Shown: piece after piece, positions 10,233 through 19,958 of the stretch
How positions within the stretch are numbered: the stretch's first letter is position 1
Layout of the letters: every line of letters begins with the position of its first letter
NCBI RefSeq assembly: GCF_003336805.1
Contig: NZ_QFWJ01000011.1
Location: 59,519 to 123,518, forward strand
From: Marinospirillum perlucidum
Lineage (GTDB): Bacteria > Pseudomonadota > Gammaproteobacteria > Pseudomonadales > Halomonadaceae
DNA: 64,000 bases
Direction of reading: 5' to 3'
The notes under the pieces: model-generated
Told to the model about the DNA's origin: nothing
Database searches by the model: none
Seen by the model: only the letters and a program-made list of their open reading frames with translations
Translations under genes and position numbers: made by a program

Positions 10233-10883
10233 CTATTGATGGCCTAGAGCCACCACTTCCATAAACTGAGTCATTTTGCTGGCGCATTTTATACCCCGGC
10301 TGGCTTCGACTCCACCGGAAACATCTACGCCATAAGGCCGGGCAATTTTTACTGCCTCGGCCAGATTGTCAGGATTCAAGCCGCCCGCCAGTATCCAGGC
10401 ACGCGGGTCGTCCTGGGGAAAACGCTGCCAGTCAAAACGCTCGCCCGTGCCTCCGGGGACTCCCGGCTGGTAGGCATCCAGCAAAAAACCCTGGGCTGAA
10501 GGCCAGCGCCGGGCTTCCTCAAGTGGATCCAGGTCCGGTTTCATACGCAGGGCCTTGATATAAGGACGACCAAAACCGGCGCACAAGGCCTCGTCTTCAT
10601 CGCCGTGAAACTGCAGCAGATCCAGGGGCACCTGGGACAGAACCTCTTTCACCCAGGCAGGCTCGGGATCGACAAAAAGACCTACAGTGGTCACAAAAGG
10701 AGAAACCGCATGCAACAACTTGGCCGCTTCTTGCGGGCTGACCGAACGCGGGCTGGGCGGGTAAAAAACCAAACCCAGCGCATCAGCCCCGGCTCTGACA
10801 GCAGCCTCAACATCCTGCTTTCGTGTCAGACCACAAATCTTGGCACGAATTCTTAATGGCTGCGGCCTTGCTGTATCAGACAT
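10233..10883 (-). CDS. trpF: Phosphoribosylanthranilate isomerase
   Basis: About 216 residues, a TIM-barrel enzyme of tryptophan synthesis that isomerises phosphoribosylanthranilate. KICGLTR near the N-terminus carries the catalytic Cys, and FLLDAYQPG, LAGGLNPDN and GVDVSGGVE (catalytic Asp, phosphate loop) follow. The longest frame starts at 10916, but the internal ATG at 10883 (MSDTARPQ) is preferred: it has GAGG 12 bases upstream, fits family length and overlaps the truA stop by only 8 bases. The truA-trpF junction is conserved in Pseudomonas relatives. Confidence 0.93.
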   Translation of the reverse strand: MSDTARPQPLRIRAKICGLTRKQDVEAAVRAGADALGLVFYPPSPRSVSPQEAAKLLHAVSPFVTTVGLFVDPEPAWVKEVLSQVPLDLLQFHGDEDEALCAGFGRPYIKALRMKPDLDPLEEARRWPSAQGFLLDAYQPGVPGGTGERFDWQRFPQDDPRAWILAGGLNPDNLAEAVKIARPYGVDVSGGVEASRGIKCASKMTQFMEVVALGHQ

Positions 10884-11835
10884 CGGCGGGATTATCCTCG
10901 TTGGCGGCGGTTGCACGTGGTTGTGAGCGGGTCAGATCACTACGATACCATTCCGGCAGGAAATCCGGATAGGGCGCATCCAGATCCTCATCCGCCAAAA
11001 GTGTGAGAAAATTGGGGCCCAGGCGTTCAACCGGTAGTCCCAGATCAGCCGGATAAAGGGCAGCGACAAAATAGAGACCATCTGCCGGTGCGGTCATACC
11101 CGCCAGGGCTCGCTGGCGACTGGCCAGCAGTTCGGACATCCACTCCAGCGGCTTATCACCCTGTCCAATACGAATCAGGCTGCCCACGATATTACGCACC
11201 ATATGATGCAAAAAAGCATTGGCCTGAATATCCACGATAATCAAGTCACCGCGGCGCAGCACCCGGATAAAATGCAGGTGCCGCCAGGCGATCCGGGATT
11301 GGCAACGAACCGAGCGAAAAGCAGAAAAATCTTTTTCCCCGACCAACTGCTGGGCAGCCAGGTGCATTCTTTCAGCATCCAGGGGTTGATTCCACCAGGT
11401 CATCTGCTGGTGCAAAATGGAATTACGCGTACGATGGTTATAGATAATATAACGATAGCGACGAGCCAGAGCGGAATGGCGGGCATGAAAGCTATCCGGT
11501 ACGGAGCGCGCCCAACGCACCCTTAGATCCGAAGGCAGGCGTCCGTTGACACCCAGCGTCCAGGCGCGTTCAGGGAAGCTGCGTGTGGTATCAAAATGAA
11601 CCACCATACCACTGGCATGAACTCCGGCATCCGTGCGGCCAGCGCACATCACCGAAATCGGCTCACCCGCCTGTTCGCTCAGCCCCTTTTCCAACAAAGG
11701 CTGGAGGCTGGGAATACCTTCGCTTTGGGTTTGCCAGCCGCGGTAATCACTGCCCTGGTACTCGATTCCCAGGGCGATACGTCCAGAGCTGGCACGGGTT
11801 TCATCAAAAAGTTCAAAAGGGTCAAGCAAAGCCAT
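10876..11835 (-). CDS. truA: tRNA pseudouridine(38-40) synthase TruA
   Basis: A 319-residue enzyme that forms pseudouridine at positions 38-40 in the anticodon arm of many tRNAs. The catalytic Asp is D69 in the motif CAGRTDAGVHA; the later FLHHMVRNIVGSL motif is also present. The protein is about 50 residues longer than the E. coli enzyme because of an N-terminal extension of about 17 residues and a C-terminal tail after FVAALYPADLGLP. It starts directly after fimV (1 base gap) and overlaps trpF. Confidence 0.95.
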   Translation of the reverse strand: MALLDPFELFDETRASSGRIALGIEYQGSDYRGWQTQSEGIPSLQPLLEKGLSEQAGEPISVMCAGRTDAGVHASGMVVHFDTTRSFPERAWTLGVNGRLPSDLRVRWARSVPDSFHARHSALARRYRYIIYNHRTRNSILHQQMTWWNQPLDAERMHLAAQQLVGEKDFSAFRSVRCQSRIAWRHLHFIRVLRRGDLIIVDIQANAFLHHMVRNIVGSLIRIGQGDKPLEWMSELLASRQRALAGMTAPADGLYFVAALYPADLGLPVERLGPNFLTLLADEDLDAPYPDFLPEWYRSDLTRSQPRATAANEDNPADV

Positions 11836-11836
11836 A

Positions 11837-14428
11837 TCAGGAGTTCAGAGACTCCAGCATCTGTCGGGCTGTTGCCTGTTGATCGGCATCCCCTTCAGCA
11901 GCCACCTTATCGAGAATCTCCTGAGCACCCTGCTTGTCTCCCATCTCGATGTAGGCAGTCGCCAGATCCAGCTGGGTATTGAGGTCATCACTGTTACCGT
12001 CAAAGTCCAGATCATCTCCCAGATCACCCAGCTCATCCAGGCTGCTCAAGTCATCATCACTGAAATCCAGGGATTCTTCACTCACCTGAGGTTCGGCAGC
12101 GGCCTGAGGTTCAGAATCCAGATCACTGAGTTCCAAGCTGTCCAGATCAGCCAAATCATCTTCCCAGACATCCGAAGAATCCTGAGTATCCGAAGACAGG
12201 GGTTCACCTTGATGCTCACTAGTCAGTTCGGACAGATCTTCACTCAACGAAGAAAGCTCTTCATCTACTCCAGGAGCACGCTCAAGCTCTTGATCCTGCT
12301 CGGATTGAGGCTCATCAGCAACATCAGATGAAACCTCGTCCAGTGCCGACATAAAATCATCAGCATCGGAATGGTAATCTACGGGTTCAAAATCCTGGAT
12401 ATCACTGGTGTCTGAATTCAGCTCATTTTCATCCAGAGGTTTTTCCAGATCCAGCTCCAGATCCAGGTCTTCCGCTTCATTCTCATCCAGTTCTTCCAGA
12501 TCACTGAGATCGTCTTCCAGATCTTCTTCCTGGCTGGGCTGCAAAGGCGGATTCTGGGTCAGGACTTCATCCAGCTCAGCTTCCAGATCACCTAGATGAT
12601 CGGGATCATCCAGCTCGTCGGAGGTCTCTTCGTGGGCTTCAGAAAGAGGCACGGATTCCGGTGCGGTTTCCGGCACTTCAGCCTCTTCAGGACCAAAAAT
12701 GGCATCCAGATCCAGGTCATCCAGCTCATCATCCGGCAACTCCAGTTGACCCAGCTCTTCCGCTTCAGCTTCCTCTTTGGCTGCTACTGCAGCGGCAGCT
12801 CCGGCAGTGGCGGCCCCTGCTGTAGAAGCGGCTTCTTTCTTCAACCCCTGGAGGGCATCAGCGCGCTCCTGCTGCTCTGGAGTTGGCGAATGAGCGGCCA
12901 GTTGCTCGTAATGCTGGTCAAAGGCATCTTCATCCCCCATTTCCAGCAGCACTTCCAGCAGCTTGACCCGCATGTCATTGCGTTCAGGCTGAGATTCCAG
13001 AGCGGTTTGCAGGCAACCGGCCGCCTGTTCCAGACGCCCATAAGCGATAAACATTTCCGCTTCCTGCAGCGGATCCCGCTCCTGAGGTGTGGAGTCAGCA
13101 CTGGGCTTGGGTGGCTTGGGGGCAGGCTCAGCTTCGCTGAAGTCTTCTTCCAATTCGGCCAGATCACTGAGGTCATCATCCAGGCTCAGGTCGTCATCTA
13201 GGCCCAGATCATCATCCAATCCAAGGTCATCATCCAAGCCCAGATCCGCTTCGAGCTCCAAATCATCGGTCAGGTGGTCATCCAGATCATCGTAATCTTC
13301 GTCGAGTCCCTGCAGCGGCTGAGCATTCAGATCACGGTCAAAATCTTCAGAATGAGCATTACTGCCTGTCAGACTGCGTAACTCTTCTTCACGTTGACGG
13401 GCTTCCTGCTCCTCATTGTATTCCCGCGCCTGCTGAATCAGCTTGCGGCGGGTGGAAATCAAGGCCAGAAGCACCAGCAGCAAGACCAGCAAGGAGGTGC
13501 CCAGGGCTGCATAAATACCTGGCTGAGCCTTGATTTCAGCGGTTAACTGGCCGGCAAAGTCTTGTGGTTGAGGTTCGGGAGCGGTGGCTGGCTGATTATT
13601 GTTACTGGGAGCTGGGGCCGCTGGGCGAGCCTGACCGGCCTCAGCCAGCTGCTCTTCCATTTCAGTCAACTGTTCGTCTTTAAGGCGTAGGAGCTGCTGC
13701 AAAGTATTCAGCTGTTCCTGCATTTCAGAGATACGTGTCGCCAGCTCATCTTTCTCGCGTTCTACCCGATGCAGATTGTCTTCACTGCGCTCCAGGCGGG
13801 TTCTCAACTCACCGATCAATTGCTGTTGCTCAGTAGCGGCTTCACCTGCTTCTGCATCATTACTCAGTTCCAGCTCATCACGTTCACCAGCAGTATTGCG
13901 ATTAGTGGGTGTTGAAGTGGTCGTAGGCGTCGAGGAAGCAGTTTCACTCGTTGTGCTGGCTGATGTCTGGGCAGTGGGCTGGCGAGGTGCGCGACTGGCG
14001 ACCCATGCCTGGTTCTGACGCCGGACTTCGGCTTCAGCTTCACTGGCAGTCCGGCTACGCATGGCGCTGGCTGAAGGAATGACCAGTGTCGAGCCGACTT
14101 CCATCTCATTAATATTGCCGGTGGGAAAGGCTCTGGGATTGGCATCGCGGATGGCCAGCATGGCCTGTTTGATGGTGATATTGCGGGAAGGGCGATGAAC
14201 GCGGGCCAGACTCCACAGAGTGTCTCTAGGACCAACATTGATACGTCTGCTACCGGAATCAATGGCAGAGGCCTGAGCAGTCAACAATTCTTCGGCACTC
14301 AGGGCAGCAGGTGAAGCATGGAGCCGGGAATCTTCCCAGAAATAAGCGGGCTGCTCATTGTCTGCAGCCAAGCTCAGGGGGGCTAGAGCAACGCCTGCAA
14401 TCACTAGAAAACTACGCCATGAACGCAT
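11837..14428 (-). CDS. fimV: FimV-like polar hub protein with LysM domain
   Basis: About 863 residues. Order of parts: signal peptide (MRSWRSFLVIAGVALAPLSLA), peptidoglycan-binding LysM-like domain (about 62-119), Ser/Thr linker, periplasmic coiled coil (about 202-264), one membrane helix (about 306-325), a very acidic cytoplasmic region and a C-terminal TPR-like FimV cap (DLATAYIEMGDKQGAQEIL). In Pseudomonas FimV organises the cell pole, type IV pilus assembly and cAMP signalling. The start at 14428 is chosen because GAGGAAGG lies 8 bases before it and the signal peptide begins there; the frame could extend to 14461. It begins after the asd terminator, so it has its own promoter, and reads into truA. 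Confidence 0.9.
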   Translation of the reverse strand: MRSWRSFLVIAGVALAPLSLAADNEQPAYFWEDSRLHASPAALSAEELLTAQASAIDSGSRRINVGPRDTLWSLARVHRPSRNITIKQAMLAIRDANPRAFPTGNINEMEVGSTLVIPSASAMRSRTASEAEAEVRRQNQAWVASRAPRQPTAQTSASTTSETASSTPTTTSTPTNRNTAGERDELELSNDAEAGEAATEQQQLIGELRTRLERSEDNLHRVEREKDELATRISEMQEQLNTLQQLLRLKDEQLTEMEEQLAEAGQARPAAPAPSNNNQPATAPEPQPQDFAGQLTAEIKAQPGIYAALGTSLLVLLLVLLALISTRRKLIQQAREYNEEQEARQREEELRSLTGSNAHSEDFDRDLNAQPLQGLDEDYDDLDDHLTDDLELEADLGLDDDLGLDDDLGLDDDLSLDDDLSDLAELEEDFSEAEPAPKPPKPSADSTPQERDPLQEAEMFIAYGRLEQAAGCLQTALESQPERNDMRVKLLEVLLEMGDEDAFDQHYEQLAAHSPTPEQQERADALQGLKKEAASTAGAATAGAAAAVAAKEEAEAEELGQLELPDDELDDLDLDAIFGPEEAEVPETAPESVPLSEAHEETSDELDDPDHLGDLEAELDEVLTQNPPLQPSQEEDLEDDLSDLEELDENEAEDLDLELDLEKPLDENELNSDTSDIQDFEPVDYHSDADDFMSALDEVSSDVADEPQSEQDQELERAPGVDEELSSLSEDLSELTSEHQGEPLSSDTQDSSDVWEDDLADLDSLELSDLDSEPQAAAEPQVSEESLDFSDDDLSSLDELGDLGDDLDFDGNSDDLNTQLDLATAYIEMGDKQGAQEILDKVAAEGDADQQATARQMLESLNS
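13172..13243 (-). repeat. Tandem LGLDDD-type coding repeat in fimV
   Basis: Four in-frame tandem 18-bp units encode LGLDDD three times then LSLDDD, about residues 396-419 of FimV, inside its acidic cytoplasmic region. Copies differ at synonymous sites, so the array is not freshly expanded. Unit length is a multiple of three, so changes in copy number would keep the frame. Confidence 0.8.
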
Positions 14429-14596
14429 CTTTTTGACCTTCCTCTGCATACCCTGCCCCATGATTATTCTTAAAAAAACCTGTGGAAAAACTTCCAGATT
14501 CCCGCTTGCTTTATATAGATAGGCTTTTTTTAACAGTTTTTCAGCGGTTTGTCATTGCTGTTTATACTTTTGTCACCAACTGGCAGGTGGTTGGCT

Positions 14597-14628
14597 TAAA
14601 AAAGTGGGCTGCCTTTTAGCAGCCCACT
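14597..14628 (-). terminator. Rho-independent terminator after asd
   Basis: A perfect 10-bp stem (14603-14612 with 14619-14628), 6-base loop, followed on the minus strand by a run of six T. It stands 23 bases beyond the asd stop and separates the leuCDB-asd unit from fimV. Confidence 0.9.
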
Positions 14629-14650
14629 CCAAGCACATTATGGCCTGCTT

Positions 14651-15757
14651 TTAGCGCTTCAACAAGATATGCAGCATACGGCGCAGGGGTTCTGCCGCGC
14701 CCCAAAGCAGCTGATCGCCAACAGAGAAGGCAGACAGATACTCAGGCCCCATTTTCATCTTGCGCAGACGACCCACGGGTACACTCAGGGTGCCTGTTAC
14801 CTGAGTCGGGCTCAACTCGGCAATAGAAGCATCACGCTCGTTAGGGATCACCTTGGACCACTGGTTGTGTTCATCGAGCATTTCTTCGATTTCATCCAGA
14901 GGCACGTCTTTTTTCAGCTTGATGGTAAACGCCTGGCTGTGGCAACGCATGGAGCCAACGCGAACACAGATGCCATCGATGGGAATAGGATTGCCATCGC
15001 TACCCAGGATCTTGTTGGTTTCCACCGAGCCTTTCCATTCTTCCTTACTCTGACGGCTCTCCAGCTGCTTGTCGATATAAGGAATCAAGCTGCCACCCAG
15101 GGGCACGCCGAACTGGTCTGTGGGGAAATCCGGTGAACGCATGGCTTCAGCCACTTTACGATCAATATCCAGAATGGCAGAACCTGGATCAGCCAGTTCA
15201 CTGCTAACACTCTGGTGAATAGCACCCATCTGGTTGAGCAGCTCACGCATATTCTGCGCACCCGCACCGGAAGCCGCCTGATAGGTCATGGAAGTTGTCC
15301 ATTCCACCAGCTGCTGATCAAAGAGACCACCCAGCCCCATCAGCATCAGGCTGACGGTGCAGTTACCACCAACAAAGGTCTTCACACCGGCTTCCAGGCC
15401 CTTGTCGATGACATCCCGGTTAACCGGATCAAGCACGATAATGCTGTCGTCAGCCATACGCAGACTGGAAGCAGCATCGATCCAGTAGCCCTTCCAACCG
15501 CTTTCACGCAGAGGACCATAGACTTCATTGGTGTAGTCACCACCCTGGCAGGTAACGATCACATCCAGCTTTTTCAGGGCATCCAGATCGGTTGCACTCT
15601 GCAGTGGCTGGCCATCAGGACCCGGCTTGCCTGCTTGAGAAGTAGTAAAATATACCGCTTCAAACAGATCAAAATCCTTTTCTTCCTGCATGCGTTGCAT
15701 GAGTACCGAGCCGACCATTCCACGCCAGCCGACCAGACCTACTGTTAATTTGCTCAT
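14651..15757 (-). CDS. asd: Aspartate-semialdehyde dehydrogenase
   Basis: A 368-residue NADPH enzyme that reduces aspartyl phosphate to aspartate semialdehyde, the branch point to lysine, diaminopimelate, methionine and threonine. The nucleotide loop [17 protein letters not shown] is at the N-terminus and the catalytic Cys is C133 in [15 protein letters not shown]. Length and motifs match the gammaproteobacterial Asd type with the long C-terminal domain. GAGG is 5 bases before the ATG. It lies 24 bases after leuB and ends at a strong terminator, so it is the last gene of the leu-asd unit. Confidence 0.97.
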   Translation of the reverse strand: MSKLTVGLVGWRGMVGSVLMQRMQEEKDFDLFEAVYFTTSQAGKPGPDGQPLQSATDLDALKKLDVIVTCQGGDYTNEVYGPLRESGWKGYWIDAASSLRMADDSIIVLDPVNRDVIDKGLEAGVKTFVGGNCTVSLMLMGLGGLFDQQLVEWTTSMTYQAASGAGAQNMRELLNQMGAIHQSVSSELADPGSAILDIDRKVAEAMRSPDFPTDQFGVPLGGSLIPYIDKQLESRQSKEEWKGSVETNKILGSDGNPIPIDGICVRVGSMRCHSQAFTIKLKKDVPLDEIEEMLDEHNQWSKVIPNERDASIAELSPTQVTGTLSVPVGRLRKMKMGPEYLSAFSVGDQLLWGAAEPLRRMLHILLKR

Positions 15758-15781
15758 AGCTACCTCAATTCTGTTTTGGAT

Positions 15782-16867
15782 TTAAAGGGCTTTCAGGGCG
15801 TCCACGACGGCCGCACCCATTTCCTTCGTACCCACCTTGCGGGTATCGGCAGACTGGATGTCCGCCGTACGCAGCCCCTGATCCAGGACTTTGCTGACTG
15901 CTTCTTCAATCTTGGCGGCCACTTCAGCTTCACCCAAAGAATAGCGCAGTAACATGGCCACCGACAAAATTGTGGCCAGCGGATTAGCCATATCCTGACC
16001 GGCAATATCCGGCGCTGAGCCGTGACAGGGTTCATACATCCCCTTGGCATTTTCATCCAAGGAAGCTGAAGGCAACATCCCGATGGAACCGGTCAGCATG
16101 GCGGCTTCATCAGAAAGGATATCGCCAAACATGTTACCTGTGACCACCACGTCAAACTGCTTGGGTGCGCGCACCAGTTGCATAGCGGCGTTGTCCACGT
16201 ACATGTGGGAGAGTTCAACATCAGGGTAGTCCTTGGCCACTTCTTCCATCACGTCACGCCAGAGCATGGTGACTTCCAGAACGTTGGCCTTGTCGACCGA
16301 ACAAACCCGCTTGTTGCGCTTGCGCGCCATTTCAAAGGCCACCTTGCCAATCCGGCGAATTTCGCTTTCGGAATAAACATAGGTGTTAAAACCTTCCTTC
16401 TCGCCGGAATCCAGCTCACGAATGCCACGTGGCTGACCAAAATAGATGCCCCCGGTCAGCTCACGTACAATCATGATGTCCAGACCGGAAACGACTTCCG
16501 GCTTGAGGCTGGATGCTTCGGCCAGTTGGGGGTAAAGAATAGCCGGACGCAGGTTACCAAAGAGTTTCAATTCCTTGCGCAAACCCAAGAGCCCGCGTTC
16601 GGGACGCTTGGAAATATCCGGCAGCTTGTCCCATTTGGGACCACCCACGGCCCCCAGCAGAATAGCATCCGCTGTCTTGGCCTTTTCCAGGGTTTCAGCC
16701 GGCAGGGGTTCACCACTGGCATCATAGCCGGCACCACCGACCAGACCTTCTTCCCAGCTGATATCCACACCCAGCTGATCACGGCAGACTTCCAGTACAC
16801 GTACTGCCTGGGCAGTGATCTCGGGACCGATGCCATCACCGGGCAGGACCAGAATTTTTTTGCTCAT
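15782..16867 (-). CDS. leuB: 3-isopropylmalate dehydrogenase
   Basis: A 361-residue decarboxylating dehydrogenase of leucine synthesis that oxidises 3-isopropylmalate to 2-oxoisocaproate with NAD. Typical motifs: [11 protein letters not shown] at the start, [10 protein letters not shown], the Lys/Asp substrate region VDKANVLE, and [26 protein letters not shown]. The family length is normal. It lies 36 bases after leuD and 24 bases before asd. Confidence 0.97.
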   Translation of the reverse strand: MSKKILVLPGDGIGPEITAQAVRVLEVCRDQLGVDISWEEGLVGGAGYDASGEPLPAETLEKAKTADAILLGAVGGPKWDKLPDISKRPERGLLGLRKELKLFGNLRPAILYPQLAEASSLKPEVVSGLDIMIVRELTGGIYFGQPRGIRELDSGEKEGFNTYVYSESEIRRIGKVAFEMARKRNKRVCSVDKANVLEVTMLWRDVMEEVAKDYPDVELSHMYVDNAAMQLVRAPKQFDVVVTGNMFGDILSDEAAMLTGSIGMLPSASLDENAKGMYEPCHGSAPDIAGQDMANPLATILSVAMLLRYSLGEAEVAAKIEEAVSKVLDQGLRTADIQSADTRKVGTKEMGAAVVDALKAL

Positions 16868-16903
16868 TTCAAATCTCTCAAAGTGGGTTCAGTTTTCTTG
16901 TAA

Positions 16904-17542
16904 TCAGGAGAAAATCCAGGGCGTCACCTGGCTGCGTTTCGCTTCATAGGCCTGGATTGCCTCGGCGTCCTGCAGGGTAATACCGATATCATCCAGACCT
17001 TCGATCAAACAATGCTTGCGGAAGGGGTCAACTTCGAAACTCAATACCTCCCCGGATGGGGTGGTCACCGTCTGGGCAGGCAGATCGATAGCCAGACGAT
17101 AGCCTTCATTGGCCTCGACTTCCTGGAAGAGGCGGTCGATGACGGCTTCATCCAGCTTGATCAGCAAGAGGCCATTTTTAGGCGCATTGTTAAAGAAAAT
17201 ATCGGCAAAACTGGGTGCGATAACCGCACGAAAACCATAATCAACCAGTGCCCAGGGCGCGTGCTCACGCGAGGAACCACAACCAAAGTTCTTGCGACTC
17301 AAGAGGATTTCACTGCCCTGGTAGCGAGGCTGATTCAAGACAAAATCCGGATTCAAAGGGCGCTTGGAAGCATCCTGACCGGGATAGCCTTCATCCAGAT
17401 AACGCAACTCATCAAACAGATTAGGGCCAAAGCCGGTGCGCTTGATGGATTTCAAAAACTGCTTGGGAATGATCAGGTCAGTATCGACATTGGCACGATC
17501 CAGGGGTGCTACCAGGCCATTCACTTGGGTAAATTTCTGCAT
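16904..17542 (-). CDS. leuD: 3-isopropylmalate dehydratase small subunit
   Basis: A 212-residue swivel-domain subunit that with LeuC isomerises 2-isopropylmalate to 3-isopropylmalate. Motifs: [20 protein letters not shown] near the start and the substrate loop [15 protein letters not shown]. The length is normal. It begins 15 bases after leuC. Confidence 0.97.
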   Translation of the reverse strand: MQKFTQVNGLVAPLDRANVDTDLIIPKQFLKSIKRTGFGPNLFDELRYLDEGYPGQDASKRPLNPDFVLNQPRYQGSEILLSRKNFGCGSSREHAPWALVDYGFRAVIAPSFADIFFNNAPKNGLLLIKLDEAVIDRLFQEVEANEGYRLAIDLPAQTVTTPSGEVLSFEVDPFRKHCLIEGLDDIGITLQDAEAIQAYEAKRSQVTPWIFS

Positions 17543-17557
17543 TGCTCTTCTCCTGCC

Positions 17558-18973
17558 TCAAAATTCCCGAACATCGACAAAGTGACCGGCAATCGCTGCC
17601 GCGGCAGCCATCCCCGGGCTGACCAGATGGGTGCGCCCACCATAGCCCTGACGACCTTCAAAGTTACGGTTGGAGGTGGAGGCGCAGTGCTCCCCCTGCC
17701 CCAGCTTGTCGGCATTCATGGCCAGACACATGGAACAACCGGGCTCACGCCATTCAAAACCGGCTTCAATAAAGATTTTATCCAGACCTTCTTCTTCTGC
17801 CTGTTGCTTAACCAGACCCGACCCTGGCACCACCAGTGCCTGTTTGAGGCTAGCTGCAACCCGACGTCCCTTGGCGACGGCAGCGGCTTCACGCAGATCT
17901 TCAATCCGCGAGTTGGTGCAGGAACCGATAAAGACACGATCCAACTGGATGTCGGTAATTGCCTGACCGGGCTCCAAGCCCATGTACTTGAGTGCCGCTT
18001 CCCAGCTCTTGCGCTGGTTGTCATCTTCGGCCTTTTCCAGTTCGGGCACGCGATCTGTCACAGCCACGACCATCTCCGGCGAGGTTCCCCAACTGACCTG
18101 AGGCTCAATGCGCGCGGCATCCAGCTTAACCACCTTATCAAAGCTGGCATCAGCATCCGAGTGCAGGGTTTTCCAGTAGGCAACCGCCTTGTCCCAGTCT
18201 TCACCCTGGGGGGCAAAGGGACGGCCCTTGACATAATCCAGAGTGACCTGGTCGCAGCCCACCAGCCCCACACGAGCACCGGCTTCAATGGCCATGTTAC
18301 AGATGGTCATCCGACCTTCCATGGACAGGCTGGCAATGGCAGAGCCAGCAAATTCCATGGCATAACCGGTTCCTCCGGCTGTCCCGATTTCACCGATAAC
18401 CGCCAGAATAATATCCTTGGCAGTCACGCCGGGCTGTAGATCACCATCCACCTGGATCAACAGGTTTTTCATCTTGCGCTGAATCAGACACTGGGTTGCC
18501 AGCACATGCTCGACTTCGGAAGTACCCACCCCATGAGCCAAGGCAGCAAAAGCGCCGTGCGTGGCCGTATGGGAATCACCACAAACCAGCGTCATGCCCG
18601 GCAGGGTGGCACCCTGCTCGGGACCAACCACGTGTACAATCCCCTGACGCGGATCATTGATTTTAAACTCGGTAATGCCAAATTCATCGCAGTTGTCATC
18701 CAGGGTTTGCACCTGAATGCGCGAGGTTTCGTCTTCAATACCACTGACCCCGACCTGGCGTTCTTTATTGGTCGTAGGTACATTATGATCCGGTGTAGCC
18801 AGGTTGGCGCTCAAACGCCAAGGCTGACGCCCAGCCAGACGCAGGCCTTCAAAAGCCTGGGGGGAAGTGACTTCGTGCAGCAACTGGCGATCAATGTAAA
18901 TCAGCGCGGTACCATCATCACGCTGCTTGACCAAATGAGCATCCCAAAGTTTATCGTACAGGGTCAGGGCCAT
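17558..18973 (-). CDS. leuC: 3-isopropylmalate dehydratase large subunit
   Basis: A 471-residue aconitase-family subunit. The three cysteines that bind the 4Fe-4S cluster are in place: C352 in SCTNSR, and C413 and C416 in [19 protein letters not shown] is also typical. It is the first gene of leuC-leuD-leuB-asd and is transcribed away from a LysR regulator 109 bases away, as in other gammaproteobacteria. Confidence 0.97.
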   Translation of the reverse strand: MALTLYDKLWDAHLVKQRDDGTALIYIDRQLLHEVTSPQAFEGLRLAGRQPWRLSANLATPDHNVPTTNKERQVGVSGIEDETSRIQVQTLDDNCDEFGITEFKINDPRQGIVHVVGPEQGATLPGMTLVCGDSHTATHGAFAALAHGVGTSEVEHVLATQCLIQRKMKNLLIQVDGDLQPGVTAKDIILAVIGEIGTAGGTGYAMEFAGSAIASLSMEGRMTICNMAIEAGARVGLVGCDQVTLDYVKGRPFAPQGEDWDKAVAYWKTLHSDADASFDKVVKLDAARIEPQVSWGTSPEMVVAVTDRVPELEKAEDDNQRKSWEAALKYMGLEPGQAITDIQLDRVFIGSCTNSRIEDLREAAAVAKGRRVAASLKQALVVPGSGLVKQQAEEEGLDKIFIEAGFEWREPGCSMCLAMNADKLGQGEHCASTSNRNFEGRQGYGGRTHLVSPGMAAAAAIAGHFVDVREF

Positions 18974-19082
18974 GTTTTTTCTCCTCAGTCATGAGTCTTA
19001 GAAATGACTCTTGCCTCCATCTTAGCGCCTGTGATTCAATAACACCAATTCATAGATTTCATAATAAGGATAACAACAAGGA
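18974..19082. promoter_or_regulatory. leuC / lysR divergent control region
   Basis: A 109-base intergenic region between two divergent genes, so it must hold both promoters. A short inverted repeat, GAGTC (18993-18997) and GACTC (19006-19010) spaced by 8 bases, is of the size LysR-type regulators often bind. The leuC ribosome-binding site (GGAG in minus-strand reading) lies next to its ATG and AAGGA precedes the lysR ATG. Exact promoter boxes could not be assigned with confidence. Confidence 0.4.
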
Positions 19083-19958
19083 ATGGAGCTACAATCTCTT
19101 CAGGCTTTTATTCAGGTCGCAGAAAAGGGTTCCTTCTCCCGGGCAGCCGATGAACTGCATCTATCCCAGCCGGCTGTCAGCAAGCGTATCGCTGTTCTGG
19201 AAGAGCAGCTGGAGCAAAAACTCTTTGATCGCATCGGCCGCAGCATCACCCTGACCCAGGCTGGCTTTGCCCTCTTGCCACGTGCCAGACGCCTGCTGGT
19301 TGAGCTGGAAGACACCCGGCGCATGCTGGCTAATCTCAGCGGTGAAATCCAGGGACCGTTGATCCTGGCCACCAGCCACCACATTGGCCTGCATCGCCTG
19401 CCGCCTCTGCTTAAGGAGTTCACCCAGCTTTACCCCCAGGTAAAACTGGACATGCGCTTCCAGGATTCGGAGCAGGCCTATGCCGGTGTCATCAGCGGTG
19501 AACTGGAGCTGGCCATCGTTACTTTGGCGCCGGTTCCCGACCCCTCGCTGGTCGTGGTTCCGGTCTGGGTCGATCAGCTACGTTTTGTCGTTTCCAGGGG
19601 GCATCCACTAAATCGGCTGCCCAGTCTGCAACTGGATGATCTAACCCACCATGATGCCGTTCTTCCCGGTGAGCAAACCTTTACCCGCGGTATCGTGGAG
19701 CAGGTGTTTCGCGAGCAGGATCTGGGACTCAATGTCACCCTGTCGACCAATTATATGGAAACCCTGAAAATGATGGTGTCTATCGGCCTGGGCTGGAGCC
19801 TGCTGCCGGAAACCCTGATCGATGATGACAGCCTGGTGACTCTGGATCTGGATCACCCGCCGATTACCCGCCCCCTAGGGTTTCTGTATCACCGCGAGCG
19901 CACGCTATCCAACGCCGCCCGCAAGATGATTCACCTACTGGAAGCAGCCAAAAGCTGA
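19083..19958 (+). CDS. LysR family transcriptional regulator, divergent from leuC
   Basis: A 291-residue regulator: an N-terminal winged helix-turn-helix (residues 1-60, SFSRAADELHLSQPAVSKRIAVLE) and a periplasmic-binding-like effector domain (about 90-290). Its position divergent from leuCDB suggests control of leucine synthesis, with an unidentified pathway metabolite as effector; this is inference from position. AAGGA precedes the ATG at 19083. Its last 28 bases overlap the 3' end of the convergent EAL gene. Confidence 0.9.
   Translation: MELQSLQAFIQVAEKGSFSRAADELHLSQPAVSKRIAVLEEQLEQKLFDRIGRSITLTQAGFALLPRARRLLVELEDTRRMLANLSGEIQGPLILATSHHIGLHRLPPLLKEFTQLYPQVKLDMRFQDSEQAYAGVISGELELAIVTLAPVPDPSLVVVPVWVDQLRFVVSRGHPLNRLPSLQLDDLTHHDAVLPGEQTFTRGIVEQVFREQDLGLNVTLSTNYMETLKMMVSIGLGWSLLPETLIDDDSLVTLDLDHPPITRPLGFLYHRERTLSNAARKMIHLLEAAKS

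Noticed and set aside
13172..13243. CRISPR-like repetition in fimV and at 50111-50221
   Set aside because: Units are short, contiguous, in-frame and without unique spacers; they are coding repeats.
12408..13295. Ser/Arg-rich plus-strand open frames opposite fimV
   Set aside because: They mirror the Asp/Glu/Leu-rich acidic repeats of FimV on the complement and have no independent start or ribosome-binding site.
17012..18439. A 475-codon open frame on the plus strand opposite leuC and leuD
   Set aside because: It is antisense to two clear, conserved enzymes and has no recognisable protein features; GC-rich codon use leaves open frames on the opposite strand.
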